Source: Jezberella montanilacus (GTDB taxonomy: Bacteria > Pseudomonadota > Gammaproteobacteria > Burkholderiales > Burkholderiaceae_B). From it: a stretch of DNA of 64,000 nucleotides. Where the stretch lies: positions 248,001 through 312,000 of the forward strand of contig NZ_PVTV01000012.1 in NCBI RefSeq assembly GCF_003003055.1, in the 5' to 3' direction. Below, piece by piece: positions 8,576 through 17,710 of this stretch. The position numbers and the translations under genes were made by a program. How positions within the stretch are numbered: position 1 is the first letter of the stretch; every line of letters begins with the position of its first letter. Below the pieces are notes generated by a model, which was not told the origin of the DNA, ran no database searches, and worked only from the letters and a program-made list of their open reading frames with translations.

Positions 8576-9928
8576 ATGAATATTTTAGTTGTAGGTGCAG
8601 GTTATGTCGGCCTGGTCACCGCTGCGTGTTTAGCGAACAAAACAAATCGAGTGGTTTGTGTAGATACCGACCCCAAAAAGCTAGCCAAGCTAGCGTCGGG
8701 TCAAATACCTATTTATGAACCCGGTCTCAAAGAAATTGTCGATGCTGCGGTATCGAACAAATATCTGACTTTTGAGCTAGGTATCAAGGCTGGCTTGACC
8801 AAGGTCGAGTCTGAATCCACCGAACCTACGCTAGTGTTTATTGCTGTGGGTACACCGCAAGGCGAAGATGGCTCAGCTGATTTGCGGTATGTTTTAGCGG
8901 CCGCCCGCGAAATCGGCCAACAGCTGACCCAACCCGCCATTGTGATCAACAAATCGACCGTGCCAGTTGGTACTGCAGAATCGGTCAAAGGCGAAGTCGC
9001 GTGGCAGTTGTTTCAGCGTAAATGCTTTATTGAGTTTGATGTTGCCAGTAACCCAGAGTTTCTGAAAGAAGGCGCTGCAATTGAGGACTTCTTCAAACCT
9101 GATCGCATCGTCATTGGCACCGATAATGAAAACACCAAAGCAAACATGCTTAAGCTGTATCGCCCCTTCGTGGATGACGAAAAGCGGCTGCTGACAGTGG
9201 GGGTTAAAGAAGCTGAGCTGATTAAGTATGCATCCAATGCGATGTTGGCTACCCGCATCTCTTTCATGAACGAGATTGCCAATATTTGCGACCGTTATGG
9301 CATTGACGTCGAAGACGTTCGTCAAGGCGTGGGTATGGACAGTCGGATTGGCCCAGCCTTTCTGAAAGCAGGTTGTGGGTATGGTGGTTCTTGCTTCCCT
9401 AAAGATGTCCAAGCGCTGGTGCGGATCGCGCAGAGCGTGGGCGTTGAGCCGCTGGTTTTAAACGGTGTCGAGTCGCGCAACAAAAAACAGAAGCAATATT
9501 TGTTTGAGCATATCGTCGCCAAAATGGGCAAAGACCTCACTGGCCGCAAGATCGCCGTTTGGGGCCTCGCTTTCAAACCCGAGACCGACGATATGCGCGA
9601 AGCATCGTCTATCGATTTGATTCGTGCCCTGTGTCATGCCGGGGCACAAGTCGTCGCCCACGACCCCGTCGCCAAAGAGGTCGCTGAACAAGTATTTGCC
9701 GATCTGATTCGCAATGGTCGTTTAACGCTGGTTGATCATGCCATGGCTGCGACTCAAGACGCTGATGCGCTGGCACTCGTGACTGAATGGGCCGAATATA
9801 AAACAGCAGACTTAGATGCTTTGAAACAATCGCTCAAAGCCGCCATTGTGTTTGATGGGCGCAATCATCTGAATCCAGTCGTCATGAAGCAGCACGGCTT
9901 TCATTATGCCGGCGTCGGCCGTGTTTAA
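8576..9928 (+). CDS. ugd: UDP-glucose 6-dehydrogenase
   Basis: Oxidises UDP-glucose to UDP-glucuronate with two NAD+. The Rossmann motif GAGYVG is at residues 7-12, and the catalytic cysteine sits in GCGYGGSCFPKD (C273). Length of 450 residues is normal for bacterial Ugd, and the internal helix LIKYASNAMLATRISFMNE is typical. The ATG at 8576 places MNILVVGAGYVG at the N-terminus as in relatives; an in-frame TTG at 8546 would add ten unrelated residues. The next gene is a UDP-glucuronate decarboxylase 12 bases downstream, so the pair makes UDP-xylose. A GDP-mannose dehydrogenase alternative is unlikely given that neighbour. Confidence 0.94.
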   Translation: MNILVVGAGYVGLVTAACLANKTNRVVCVDTDPKKLAKLASGQIPIYEPGLKEIVDAAVSNKYLTFELGIKAGLTKVESESTEPTLVFIAVGTPQGEDGSADLRYVLAAAREIGQQLTQPAIVINKSTVPVGTAESVKGEVAWQLFQRKCFIEFDVASNPEFLKEGAAIEDFFKPDRIVIGTDNENTKANMLKLYRPFVDDEKRLLTVGVKEAELIKYASNAMLATRISFMNEIANICDRYGIDVEDVRQGVGMDSRIGPAFLKAGCGYGGSCFPKDVQALVRIAQSVGVEPLVLNGVESRNKKQKQYLFEHIVAKMGKDLTGRKIAVWGLAFKPETDDMREASSIDLIRALCHAGAQVVAHDPVAKEVAEQVFADLIRNGRLTLVDHAMAATQDADALALVTEWAEYKTADLDALKQSLKAAIVFDGRNHLNPVVMKQHGFHYAGVGRV

Positions 9929-9940
9929 ACCTTGTCGCAG

Positions 9941-10882
9941 ATGAGCATGAAAAAGATTCTAGTTACTGGTGGTGCAGGTTTTTTAGGCTCACACCTTTGT
10001 GACCGGCTGACCGCTCAGGGGCACCGTGTCATCGCGCTTGACAGCTTTTTCACGGGCAACCGCAGAAACGTCCAGCAGTTGCTCGGTCATCCAAACTTTG
10101 AAGTGATCGAGCACGATGTGGTTGATCCAATCCACATTGATGGCCTGGATGAGATCTACAACTTAGCCTGTCCAGCGTCACCTGTTCATTATCAGCATGA
10201 TCCCGTGCACACCATGAAGACGTCTGTCTTGGGTGCGTTAAATATGCTCGAACTCGCGCGCAAGTCCAACGCGAAGATATTTCAGGCCTCGACTTCAGAG
10301 GTCTATGGCGATCCGATTGTGCACCCCCAGCCAGAAGGTTACTGGGGTCATGTCAATCCCATTGGCATCCGCAGCTGCTACGACGAAGGCAAGCGCGCGG
10401 CTGAGACTTTGTTTTTTGATTATCACCGCCAGCATAAGCTTCGCATTCGCGTGGTCAGGATCTTTAATACCTACGGCCCACGCATGGCCGCAGACGATGG
10501 TCGTGTCGTGAGTAACTTTATCGTGCAAGCCCTGCAGGGCAAAGACCTAACCGTCTATGGTGAGGGCTCGCAAACGCGCAGTTTTTGTTATGCCGATGAT
10601 CTCGTCGAAGGCTTTATCCGTTTGATGAACGCTGATGATGCGGTCACGGGACCGGTCAATATTGGCAATCCTGGCGAATTCACGATGCTTGAGCTCGCAG
10701 AGCGTGTTTTAAGACTAACGGGATCTCAGAGCAAGCTGATTCATTTCCCCCTGCCTGAGGATGACCCCAAGCAGCGTCGCCCGGATATTTCGAAAGCAAA
10801 AGAGTTGTTGGGTTGGGTACCGACGGTGGCGCTAGAAGAAGGCCTGGCTCGCACCATCGCGTACTTTAAAACCGTGCTCTAA
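9941..10882 (+). CDS. uxs: UDP-glucuronate decarboxylase (UDP-xylose synthase), NAD-dependent SDR
   Basis: Extended SDR of 313 residues. The NAD-binding GGAGFLGS is at residues 10-17, and the catalytic YxxxK is Y147-K151 within [12 protein letters not shown], a signature of UXS-type UDP-GlcA decarboxylases. The substrate-loop sequence [15 protein letters not shown] is also typical. The product UDP-xylose would feed xylosyl or related transfer in the locus. The ATG at 9941 is preferred; ATG 9947 is equally possible and a TTG at 9932 is in frame. Spacing of 12 bases from ugd indicates one operon. Assignment is strong from the RSCYDEGKR motif plus context. Confidence 0.92.
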   Translation: MSMKKILVTGGAGFLGSHLCDRLTAQGHRVIALDSFFTGNRRNVQQLLGHPNFEVIEHDVVDPIHIDGLDEIYNLACPASPVHYQHDPVHTMKTSVLGALNMLELARKSNAKIFQASTSEVYGDPIVHPQPEGYWGHVNPIGIRSCYDEGKRAAETLFFDYHRQHKLRIRVVRIFNTYGPRMAADDGRVVSNFIVQALQGKDLTVYGEGSQTRSFCYADDLVEGFIRLMNADDAVTGPVNIGNPGEFTMLELAERVLRLTGSQSKLIHFPLPEDDPKQRRPDISKAKELLGWVPTVALEEGLARTIAYFKTVL

Positions 10883-10900
10883 ACCAAGCGGCCAACACTC

Positions 10901-11857
10901 ATGTCTTCATACACTCCGGATCAGCCCTTCGCTGTCGTTATGCCGGTCTACGAAGATCGTGAGGCCTCAACCCGCCTTTTTCAAACCTTAAACGCTCAGT
11001 ACGGTGATCGACCTTACGTGGTGGTGGTGGATGACGGATCAGTGAGGCAGCCGGTGCAAATCGAAGCAATCGAAGCCGCCGGATTGAAAGGAGTCGTGAT
11101 TTCACTTAAACGTAACGTCGGACATCAGCGCGCGATTGCGCTGGGCTTGAGTTACGTTGCAGATAAATTGCCCGATATGAGCTTTACCGTCGTGATGGAT
11201 TCTGACGGTGAAGACACACCGGAATCGATTCGAGAGTTGGTCGCGCCCTTGCAATCACCTGATGTAGATGTCGTGGTCGCCCAACGCAAGAGCCGGATCG
11301 AGACGTGGCGATTTAAAGCCTTTTATGTCGTTTACAAAGCCCTGTTTCAGTTGCTGACAGGGCGCAAAATTAGCTTCGGCAACTATATGGCACTCAAACC
11401 TAATGCGGTGAAACGTCTCGCTGCTATGCAAGAGCTTTGGACTCACGTCGCTGGTTGCACCTTGACCTCTAAGATGCGTATTGCATCGCAATTGATTGAC
11501 CGAGGGCCACGCTATGCCGGTCAAAGCAAGATGAACTTTGTGGGGCTCGCTTTGCATGGCTTCAAGGCCCTCATGGTGTTTGCTGAAGACGTTTTGGTGC
11601 GTGTCGGCATCGCGTGCGCGTTGATCGCAGCATTATCCGTTTTGGTCAGTTTTTTGGCTATTACCCTCAAGCTCATGGGTTTTGCGACGCCGGGCTGGTT
11701 CTCGGTGGCACTGGGCATACTGATGCTGGTGTTTATGCAGACGGGTGCGCTCACCTTAATGACCTTGATGTTGACCGGTATTGTTCGCAGTGGGACAACC
11801 AACCCCGTGGACTACCTTGCCTTAATCGATACGGTTACACATGCTGAGCAGACTTAA
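10901..11857 (+). CDS. gtrB: GT2 polyprenyl-phosphate glycosyltransferase (GtrB/DPM1-like)
   Basis: Inner-membrane GT2 of 318 residues. The N-terminal GT-A domain shows PVYEDREAS, the nucleotide-sugar site VVVDDGS and the MDSDGEDTPE metal site; two membrane helices near 228-255 and 262-290 follow. This is the architecture of enzymes that load a sugar onto undecaprenyl phosphate for use on the periplasmic side. The immediate gtrA-like neighbour (17-base overlap) is the expected flippase. Given ugd and uxs just upstream, UDP-xylose or UDP-glucuronate are reasonable donors, but donor identity is inference. Confidence 0.87.
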   Translation: MSSYTPDQPFAVVMPVYEDREASTRLFQTLNAQYGDRPYVVVVDDGSVRQPVQIEAIEAAGLKGVVISLKRNVGHQRAIALGLSYVADKLPDMSFTVVMDSDGEDTPESIRELVAPLQSPDVDVVVAQRKSRIETWRFKAFYVVYKALFQLLTGRKISFGNYMALKPNAVKRLAAMQELWTHVAGCTLTSKMRIASQLIDRGPRYAGQSKMNFVGLALHGFKALMVFAEDVLVRVGIACALIAALSVLVSFLAITLKLMGFATPGWFSVALGILMLVFMQTGALTLMTLMLTGIVRSGTTNPVDYLALIDTVTHAEQT

Positions 11858-12251
11858 TCGCGAGTCGCTTCTAACGCTTGTTCAACCAGCCAAGTTTCTT
11901 ATTAACGGTGTTATTGCAACCATCGTGCACTTTTCAGTGCTCACCTTTTGTTTAAAAGTGCTGCTTTGGCAGTCAGCCGGCCTGTCGAATATGATGGCCT
12001 CTGTTTTTGGCATCATCGCATCGTTTTTGGGTAACCGTTATTTTGTATTTAACAACTCGGAAGAGCCGGTTCAAAAACAGATCGCTCGGTTCGTCACTTT
12101 ATCAGTGACGCTTGCTGGTGTGCATTTTTGTGTCATGTATGTGTCTACCGATATTTACGGCACCGATTACCGCTTAAGCTTTTTACTCGCCACGGTTATT
12201 CAAACTATTTTGAGTTTTCTTGGCAACAAAATCATGGTGTTTAAAGTATGA
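11841..12251 (+). CDS. gtrA: GtrA-like flippase
   Basis: 136-residue protein with four predicted membrane helices and the family motifs FLINGVIATIVHF, SFLGNRYFVF and the terminal SFLGNKIMVFK, the paired FLGNR/FLGNK being diagnostic of GtrA. GtrA proteins are thought to flip polyprenyl-phosphate-linked monosaccharides to the periplasm. It overlaps the GtrB-like gene by 17 bases and the next gene by four (ATGA), so the three are co-translated. Normal length for the family. Confidence 0.9.
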   Translation: MLSRLNRESLLTLVQPAKFLINGVIATIVHFSVLTFCLKVLLWQSAGLSNMMASVFGIIASFLGNRYFVFNNSEEPVQKQIARFVTLSVTLAGVHFCVMYVSTDIYGTDYRLSFLLATVIQTILSFLGNKIMVFKV

Positions 12252-12844
12252 AATACCTCAAACTGATCGTCGCCACCGCCATATACGGGGTCTTGTTACT
12301 CGCGATCTATTACGCACACATTGCGTATTTTAAAGTCAATGTTTTGTTTTATAGCTCGATCATCGATGCTGTTATTGCAGCGGCTGTGGCTATCACTTTG
12401 ATTGTCACCATCAAATGGTTTAGGGTATTCAGTTTGTTTGAAGGCCTTCAATTGCTGTGTATCTGGCTGCTGTTGGGCTATTCGTTTGCGATCTCAGTAC
12501 CAACGGTGATTGATCGTTCTCTATCCTTTTACATCCTAGAAAAAATCCAGCAACGGGGTGGCGGGATTAAGTTCGACGCTTTCGATCAAGTCTTCACCAA
12601 AGAGTATGTCAAAGAGCATCGCTTGGTCGACGTACGCCTTACCGAGCAGCAGCAGTCCGGTACGATTGCGATCAAAGACGGTTGCGTCAAGCTAACCGAA
12701 CGTGGCAATACGATTGCCACGGCTAGTCGCTACTTCAGGGCGCATTTTCTGCCTAAGCAGAGGCTGTTGCTGGGTGAGTACTCTGATGCGCTGACCGATC
12801 CCTTCAGAAACAGCAGCACTCAGATGGATTACACCTGCAACTGA
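12248..12844 (+). CDS. Small membrane protein of unknown function in a Gtr-type cassette
   Basis: 198 residues: about three membrane helices in the first 100 residues, then a soluble C-terminal part (about 105-198) that is probably periplasmic and contains two cysteines, in DGCVKL and at the second-last residue. No family is recognised. The helical part ends with SVPTVIDRSLSFYILEK and is followed by a conserved-looking RLTEQQQSGTI region. Tight coupling to gtrA (4-base overlap) and to the acyltransferase (one-base gap) argues for a role in the same glycan modification, for example as an accessory subunit of a periplasmic transferase. A role independent of the Gtr pair cannot be excluded. Confidence 0.75.
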   Translation: MKYLKLIVATAIYGVLLLAIYYAHIAYFKVNVLFYSSIIDAVIAAAVAITLIVTIKWFRVFSLFEGLQLLCIWLLLGYSFAISVPTVIDRSLSFYILEKIQQRGGGIKFDAFDQVFTKEYVKEHRLVDVRLTEQQQSGTIAIKDGCVKLTERGNTIATASRYFRAHFLPKQRLLLGEYSDALTDPFRNSSTQMDYTCN

Positions 12845-12845
12845 G

Positions 12846-13991
12846 ATGATACAGCGCCAATCAGATCAGTATTCACATCTTGCGGCGCTTGACGGGTTTC
12901 GTGCTGGTCTTGCCTTGTGGGTCTATACCGGTCATCTGGCCAAAGCAGTTGGATACTCAAATAAACTGCTCGCCTTGCATCCCCTCGCTGTTGATTTGTT
13001 CATGGTGTTGTCTGGATTTTTGATGGTGCACACCTGGAAAGGTCGGCACGGCTACGATCAACTGTTTGGTGTGACTGCCATCAAGTTTTATATCGCACGC
13101 TTATTCAGAATCGCACCTCTCTACTTTGTCTTGCTCGGGGTTTGTTTCCTGCTGGCAGATCCGCTGGCAACGATGCACGATCAGATTGAGACTATCTTCC
13201 CGCCTCCCTGGATAGCTGATAAGGCGAATTACCACCCGGTGACAGCCTGGGCGGTCACGTCCCCACACTGGTGGCTGGCGCATCTTAGTTTTGCTTATGG
13301 TGCTATCCCGGGAATGCAGTCAAGCACCCCGCTACCGGACTGGAGCCTCTCACTTGAGATGCAGTTCTACTTATTGTTTCCCTTGCTACTTTTTTCGTTT
13401 CGGACCAAGAAATTGCAAATCCTGCTTGTAGCGGCGAGTGTCGTTTTAGCTTTGTTGAGCCCGAGATTATTAGGTAACTATCTTGATGCGGGTAGCTTGG
13501 CACATTTTGGGCAACCCAGTTTTATTACCTACAGACTTAACGCTTTTGTCGCTGGTATGGCCGCAGCTAACTGGCTCAGGCACCATCGCCAGACAGGCAA
13601 CAGCATTACAAAGACCAGTGTGTTTTATATACTGCTCGGTCTCGTTTGCATTGCGCCCTTGACCAAGCCAGTTATCTTGCTTTACGGTATTTTCTTTATC
13701 GTGATCTCAGGCGCGCAACCTAAACTTAATCGCTGGCTTAGTGGGCGACCCTTGCATTTTCTTGGCGAGATTTCTTATTCTATTTATCTGGCCCATATCT
13801 TTGTCGTGACCGGATGTGTGTATCTTCTGATTCAGAGCGAGGGCTATTTAAACATCGCACCCGGACTTCGGTTTTTAATTGCGCTGACCGCCACCGCGCC
13901 CTTTGTGTTCGGGACTTCTTATATTTTATATCGATGCGTTGAATTACGCGGTATTAGCTTCGGGCGAAAGTTTGTGAAGCGCATCAGCTAA
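12846..13991 (+). CDS. Acyltransferase 3 family (OafA-like) membrane O-acetyltransferase
   Basis: 381-residue polytopic protein. It begins with LAALDGFRAGLALWV, has the conserved membrane histidine in YTGHLAK (H30), the DLFMVLSGFLM segment and the FYIARLFRIAPLY region typical of the acyltransferase-3 core. No SGNH domain is fused, so it resembles the shorter WecH/NolX-type enzymes. It probably adds O-acetyl groups to a sugar of the glycan handled by the gtr-like genes, one base after the small membrane protein. It converges with the next gene, sharing four bases at the 3' ends, so no terminator fits between them. Confidence 0.9.
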   Translation: MIQRQSDQYSHLAALDGFRAGLALWVYTGHLAKAVGYSNKLLALHPLAVDLFMVLSGFLMVHTWKGRHGYDQLFGVTAIKFYIARLFRIAPLYFVLLGVCFLLADPLATMHDQIETIFPPPWIADKANYHPVTAWAVTSPHWWLAHLSFAYGAIPGMQSSTPLPDWSLSLEMQFYLLFPLLLFSFRTKKLQILLVAASVVLALLSPRLLGNYLDAGSLAHFGQPSFITYRLNAFVAGMAAANWLRHHRQTGNSITKTSVFYILLGLVCIAPLTKPVILLYGIFFIVISGAQPKLNRWLSGRPLHFLGEISYSIYLAHIFVVTGCVYLLIQSEGYLNIAPGLRFLIALTATAPFVFGTSYILYRCVELRGISFGRKFVKRIS

Positions 13992-16075
13992 TCGGTATTG
14001 ATATCGATACCCTCAATTTGTACACCGAGGCGTCGGCTATCTTCGTTGATTCCTAAGTTTCTGGGAATAAAGCATCGTTCAAGTGTGACCGACAGAATTT
14101 TCTGTGAGCGCTTCAACAAGGAGTCTGCAGGTACTTCCATCGTGAAACTTCTCGGCCCAGCTTGCGTCAAGCTAAAAGACTGTGACGACAAGAGTGTGGA
14201 ATTCAGGTCTCGCAAAGAAAATTGCATAGCCAAAGGACGTTGATCAAGAATCAGTTGGTTGGGCTTTAAATGAATAGTTACCGACGTGACATCGTCCGTA
14301 AGCGGCAGTTCGAATAGACCCGCGGTCCATCCGTCGGGATCTACTGGTCGATTTTTATAACACTGGGTGTCAACAGTGAACGGGAATTGAGCTTGGGCGC
14401 TGTATGTCATGATCCCTATGACCACTGCCAATACGCCCAGTCCTGCACATAGGCTCGCGCTCGCTAGGCCTTTAAGTGCCCTACTCGGCTTTTCGTTAAT
14501 CGATTCGTTAGTGCTCAGAGTAAACGAGTCGTTCTCTGCCTCTGCATAGACATACATCAAAGCTAACATACTTGCAGCGATGAGCAAGGTCTCTCGGACT
14601 AATAACGAGTGCGCGAAGATGTTGCCAATCAAGATAGCACCCAAACCGATCGCTGCTGGAATCAGTGCCCGTCGATTTTGGGTAAGAACGATTGGATAAA
14701 TTAGGAGAATGCCAAAGACGATACCCCCAACGAGACCGGTTTCAACGAGTGTATGAAGGAAATAGTTGTGTCCATTTTCGCCATTTTGCTGAATGCTTAA
14801 AAAGAAAGAGTGAGTTAGATCGTGATTTGCAGACTGTCGATAATATTCACCCTGGCCCATGCCAAATATTGGGAACAGAGAAAACATTTTCAAACCCGCG
14901 GCATACACCTCGGGGCGATAAGAGAGCGCAAGGTTAAATGCAGCCAGATCCCTCACCCCAGCAAGTTGCAGACTACTCTTGATGAAAGCGAGCCACGATT
15001 CGCTAAAGAAGAGGCCGCCTAATAAAAATATGAATAGAGTTGCAACGCACCCTAGGACAATTGGCCAAAAATACTGGCGATGCCTATTTAACCAGCAGAG
15101 CAAAACCAATAATTGCGTCAGCAAAGCAAGCGCAAAGGTAGCTTTTGATTTGCTTAAAAATAAAGCGACCCAAGATAAGGGAATTACCCCTAAGACAAGA
15201 GCAACGCGCAAGGGTAGATTTTTTGACCAGTAGATCAAGCCCCAGAGCCCAATTGCCCCAATCAGCATTTGGCCAGCAAACGAATGAATATCATCTTGAA
15301 AACCGAGGGCCATAAAGCCGAAGCTTTCAGAGCGAAAAAGCATTTGAACTGCGGTAAATCCGATACCGTATAGAGACTGTCGAATCCCAACAATTGCGGC
15401 CATCACCAGTGCCACAATCAGAGGGATAAATAAGTAATACTCTCGCTTTTTAAGTGCCTTTAACAGTGGGACGAGTAGCGCAATGAATAAAAATGCACAG
15501 CCATACACTGCCCAGTCGAAAAGCGGACGAAAGTCATCGTGCCAGTCGAGCGAGCGAAGATGAAAAAGGTTGTAAACCAGAATGTCGAAGCGGAAGAAAG
15601 AAGACGTTTGTTTTAAATTTCTGGCAATCGCGACGATTGCAGAAAACGTGACCAAAAGCATAGCTAAGCCCACCGGCCAAGGCATTGCGATCGTATCGCG
15701 CCAGAATCGCCGTCGCCAGATGCCATTGATTAACGTCCCAAGTGCCAATCCAGCCACTAAGTCAAGACCCGCGTTGTGTACAGGCAGTATCCGCCCATAA
15801 CCAAAATATTGTTGAATCTGCCACGCAAGCTTAGGCTGCAAAGGCAGGGCAAACATGACACCGATCAAACCGGCACGGGGGCTGACAAGGCTCGTTGCAA
15901 ATGCGCAAATCAGGCCAAGAGCAGAAGTGGAGATCCGATATTTTGGATCGAGACTGACCAAAGCGGGATATTGATTCAGGATAATCAGCAACCCAGCGGT
16001 AAGGGCTATGATCAATCCAGCACTGCTCACGATTGGTTTCAACAGTGCCAGAGGGTGAAGCTTGAGAGAATTCAT
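13988..16075 (-). CDS. Wzy/O-antigen ligase-type membrane protein with C-terminal soluble domain
   Basis: 695 residues. Residues about 1-530 contain ten or more membrane helices and the large-loop motif ENGHNYFLHTLVETG, characteristic of the Wzy_C superfamily (O-antigen polymerases and WaaL/PglL ligases). It is clearly paralogous to 40226-41938: both carry a GFQxDIHxxAG segment, a G(M/L)GQG motif and RALIPAA. This copy has an additional soluble, beta-rich C-terminal part of about 150 residues after a final helix, lacking in the other. ATG 16075 is chosen because longer starts run into rfbC. Polymerase versus ligase cannot be decided from sequence. Opposite strand to the surrounding genes, in one unit with rfbC and rfbA. 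Confidence 0.83.
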   Translation of the reverse strand: MNSLKLHPLALLKPIVSSAGLIIALTAGLLIILNQYPALVSLDPKYRISTSALGLICAFATSLVSPRAGLIGVMFALPLQPKLAWQIQQYFGYGRILPVHNAGLDLVAGLALGTLINGIWRRRFWRDTIAMPWPVGLAMLLVTFSAIVAIARNLKQTSSFFRFDILVYNLFHLRSLDWHDDFRPLFDWAVYGCAFLFIALLVPLLKALKKREYYLFIPLIVALVMAAIVGIRQSLYGIGFTAVQMLFRSESFGFMALGFQDDIHSFAGQMLIGAIGLWGLIYWSKNLPLRVALVLGVIPLSWVALFLSKSKATFALALLTQLLVLLCWLNRHRQYFWPIVLGCVATLFIFLLGGLFFSESWLAFIKSSLQLAGVRDLAAFNLALSYRPEVYAAGLKMFSLFPIFGMGQGEYYRQSANHDLTHSFFLSIQQNGENGHNYFLHTLVETGLVGGIVFGILLIYPIVLTQNRRALIPAAIGLGAILIGNIFAHSLLVRETLLIAASMLALMYVYAEAENDSFTLSTNESINEKPSRALKGLASASLCAGLGVLAVVIGIMTYSAQAQFPFTVDTQCYKNRPVDPDGWTAGLFELPLTDDVTSVTIHLKPNQLILDQRPLAMQFSLRDLNSTLLSSQSFSLTQAGPRSFTMEVPADSLLKRSQKILSVTLERCFIPRNLGINEDSRRLGVQIEGIDINTD

Positions 16076-16103
16076 TCGTAGATAGAGGTTAGTGACGTCG
16101 TGC

Positions 16104-16661
16104 CTACATGTGCGGAAACTGATCGGCTTGCGTGAGCGATGCTCCGTTTTGGTCCTTAGTTGTGAGAATCGGCTCAATTTCGAGAGGCCAATCTATACCA
16201 ACTGTAGGATCGTTCCAGGCTAAACAGCGCTCGGCCTGAGGTGAATAGAAATCAGTCGTCTTATATAAAAAATCGGCTTGATCGCTCAATACTAGAAACC
16301 CATGCGCAAATCCGGGTGGTATCCACAACTGCCGTTTATTTCTCTCGTCCAGATAGACACCAGCCCACCTACCGAACTCTGGGTGATTACGCAGTAGGTT
16401 AACTGATACATCGAATACTGCCCCTCGAACGACACGAACCAATTTGCCCTGAGGTTGTTCTATCTGATAGTGCAACCCCCGCAATACGCCCTTGCTACTT
16501 TGGCTGTGATTGTCTTGAACAAACGTGACATCAAGACCCGTCGCAGCGGCAAAATCTTTCTGATTGAAACTTTCAAAAAAAAAGCCACGCGAGTCGGTAA
16601 AGACTTTCGGCTCTAGTACAAGCACCCCTGCTAACTCAGTTTTACTAACAGTGTAGGGCAA
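16104..16661 (-). CDS. rfbC: dTDP-4-dehydrorhamnose 3,5-epimerase
   Basis: 185 residues, the normal RmlC length, single cupin fold. Catalytic histidine is in VLRGLHYQ (H64) and the partner tyrosines are in FLYKTTDFYSP (Y133/Y139); IPPGFAHGFLVLS is the usual beta-strand signature. It converts dTDP-4-keto-6-deoxy-glucose to the L-lyxo ketosugar. The start is TTG at 16661, backed by a GGGAG ribosome site a few bases upstream. It follows rfbA by 18 bases. The other two genes of the dTDP-L-rhamnose pathway, rfbB and rfbD, are not beside it; they must lie elsewhere or the intermediate is used differently. Confidence 0.95.
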   Translation of the reverse strand: MPYTVSKTELAGVLVLEPKVFTDSRGFFFESFNQKDFAAATGLDVTFVQDNHSQSSKGVLRGLHYQIEQPQGKLVRVVRGAVFDVSVNLLRNHPEFGRWAGVYLDERNKRQLWIPPGFAHGFLVLSDQADFLYKTTDFYSPQAERCLAWNDPTVGIDWPLEIEPILTTKDQNGASLTQADQFPHM

Positions 16662-16679
16662 TGGAAGCTCCCAGTATCA

Positions 16680-17567
16680 TTACAGGCTTGGCTGATCAAT
16701 GAGTTTTAGCAGATAGCGGCCGTAGTTGGTTTTCTTTAATGGATCAGCCAGGCGTTGAAGTTGTTCGACTGATATCCATTTTTGTCGGAACGCAATCTCT
16801 TCTGGACATGCAACCTGCAAGCCTTGTCGCTTTTGAAGCGTAGCGATAAAACTTGACGCTTCGAGCAAGCTATCGTGCGTGCCTGTATCCAGCCAAGCGA
16901 AGCCACGACCAAGTATCTCAACATTGAGTTGGCTCAAATCAAGGTAGCGTTGATTGACGTCAGTAATCTCTAACTCACCTCGTGCGCTCGGATTAATGCT
17001 TTTAGCAATTTCGCAGACTTGTTCGTCATAAAAATACAAACCGGTAATTGCATAATTGCTTTTGGGCTTCAACGGCTTCTCGGCAATACTGACAGCGCGA
17101 AATGTTGAATCGAACTCAACTACACCATAGCGTTCTGGGTCAGGTACGTGATAGGCAAAAACTGTCGCCCCGTGATTGGCTTGGCTTGCATGTTTTAGAT
17201 TCTTGACCAGGTCATGACCATAGAAGATGTTGTCCCCAAGCACGAGTGTGCTCGGATGTCCGCCAATAAATCGCTCACCTAAAATAAACGCCTGGGCCAG
17301 ACCATCCGGACTGGGTTGCACCACATATTCAATATTGAGCCCCCATTGGTGCCCGTCGCCAAGCAATGCTTCGAATCGTGGCGTGTCTTCCGGTGTCGAT
17401 ATCAATAGAATGTCGCGAATGTTCGCCAGCATCAGAGTCGACAAGGGGTAATAGATCATTGGCTTGTCGTAGATCGGCATCAATTGCTTAGATACGGCCT
17501 TGGTCGCCGGATAGAGTCTCGTACCAGCCCCGCCAGCTAAAATGAGACCCTTTCGTGTTTTTGTCAT
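16680..17567 (-). CDS. rfbA: Glucose-1-phosphate thymidylyltransferase
   Basis: 295 residues, the usual RmlA length. The nucleotide-binding signature [20 protein letters not shown] is at the N-terminus, followed by [20 protein letters not shown], and the metal-binding VLGDNIFYG segment is intact. It joins glucose-1-phosphate and dTTP to dTDP-glucose, the entry to dTDP-rhamnose. First gene of a three-gene minus-strand unit with rfbC and the Wzy-like gene, reading away from a 182-base divergent region. No sign of damage. Confidence 0.96.
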   Translation of the reverse strand: MTKTRKGLILAGGAGTRLYPATKAVSKQLMPIYDKPMIYYPLSTLMLANIRDILLISTPEDTPRFEALLGDGHQWGLNIEYVVQPSPDGLAQAFILGERFIGGHPSTLVLGDNIFYGHDLVKNLKHASQANHGATVFAYHVPDPERYGVVEFDSTFRAVSIAEKPLKPKSNYAITGLYFYDEQVCEIAKSINPSARGELEITDVNQRYLDLSQLNVEILGRGFAWLDTGTHDSLLEASSFIATLQKRQGLQVACPEEIAFRQKWISVEQLQRLADPLKKTNYGRYLLKLIDQPSL

Positions 17568-17637
17568 GTTGGATCGGCTAAGACGTTATGAATACCAAAA
17601 AACCATTTCAATACATCAGAAACGATGAGACTGAATA

Positions 17638-17650
17638 GGTCACAATGACC
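17638..17650. repeat. Short inverted repeat GGTCA-CAA-TGACC, possible operator
   Basis: Perfect 5-bp inverted repeat with a 3-base centre, lying within about 10 bases of the divergent -10 sequences. The dyad shape and position fit a regulator binding site, but a 5-bp match can occur by chance. Confidence 0.3.
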
Positions 17651-17658
17651 GTTTGCGC

Positions 17659-17664
17659 ATTATA
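17659..17664 (-). promoter_or_regulatory. Candidate -10 box for rfbA
   Basis: Reads TATAAT on the minus strand, about 92 bases before the rfbA start. On the plus strand the overlapping TATAGT (17661-17666) could serve the rightward operon. Neither has a convincing -35 at 16-18 bases. Confidence 0.4.
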
Positions 17665-17684
17665 GTGCGAGGCTTCGACTGTCC

Positions 17685-17710
17685 GTTGCCAAGAAAGACG
17701 CAGTGGCAAC
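17685..17710 (+). promoter_or_regulatory. Stem-loop in the predicted 5' leader of the 25-kb operon
   Basis: GTTGCCA at 17685-17691 pairs perfectly with TGGCAAC at 17704-17710 around a 12-base loop. If transcription starts near 17673 the stem would sit in the leader, 40 bases before the TTG start of the first gene. No U-run follows, so it is not a terminator; a leader hairpin or protein site is possible. Confidence 0.35.

Noticed and set aside
8894-9412. A 172-codon open frame on the minus strand
   Set aside because: Antisense shadow of ugd, whose catalytic motifs are complete on the plus strand.
16076-16177. Upstream extension of the Wzy-like gene into rfbC
   Set aside because: It overlaps rfbC and encodes a basic, non-membrane segment unlike family N-termini.
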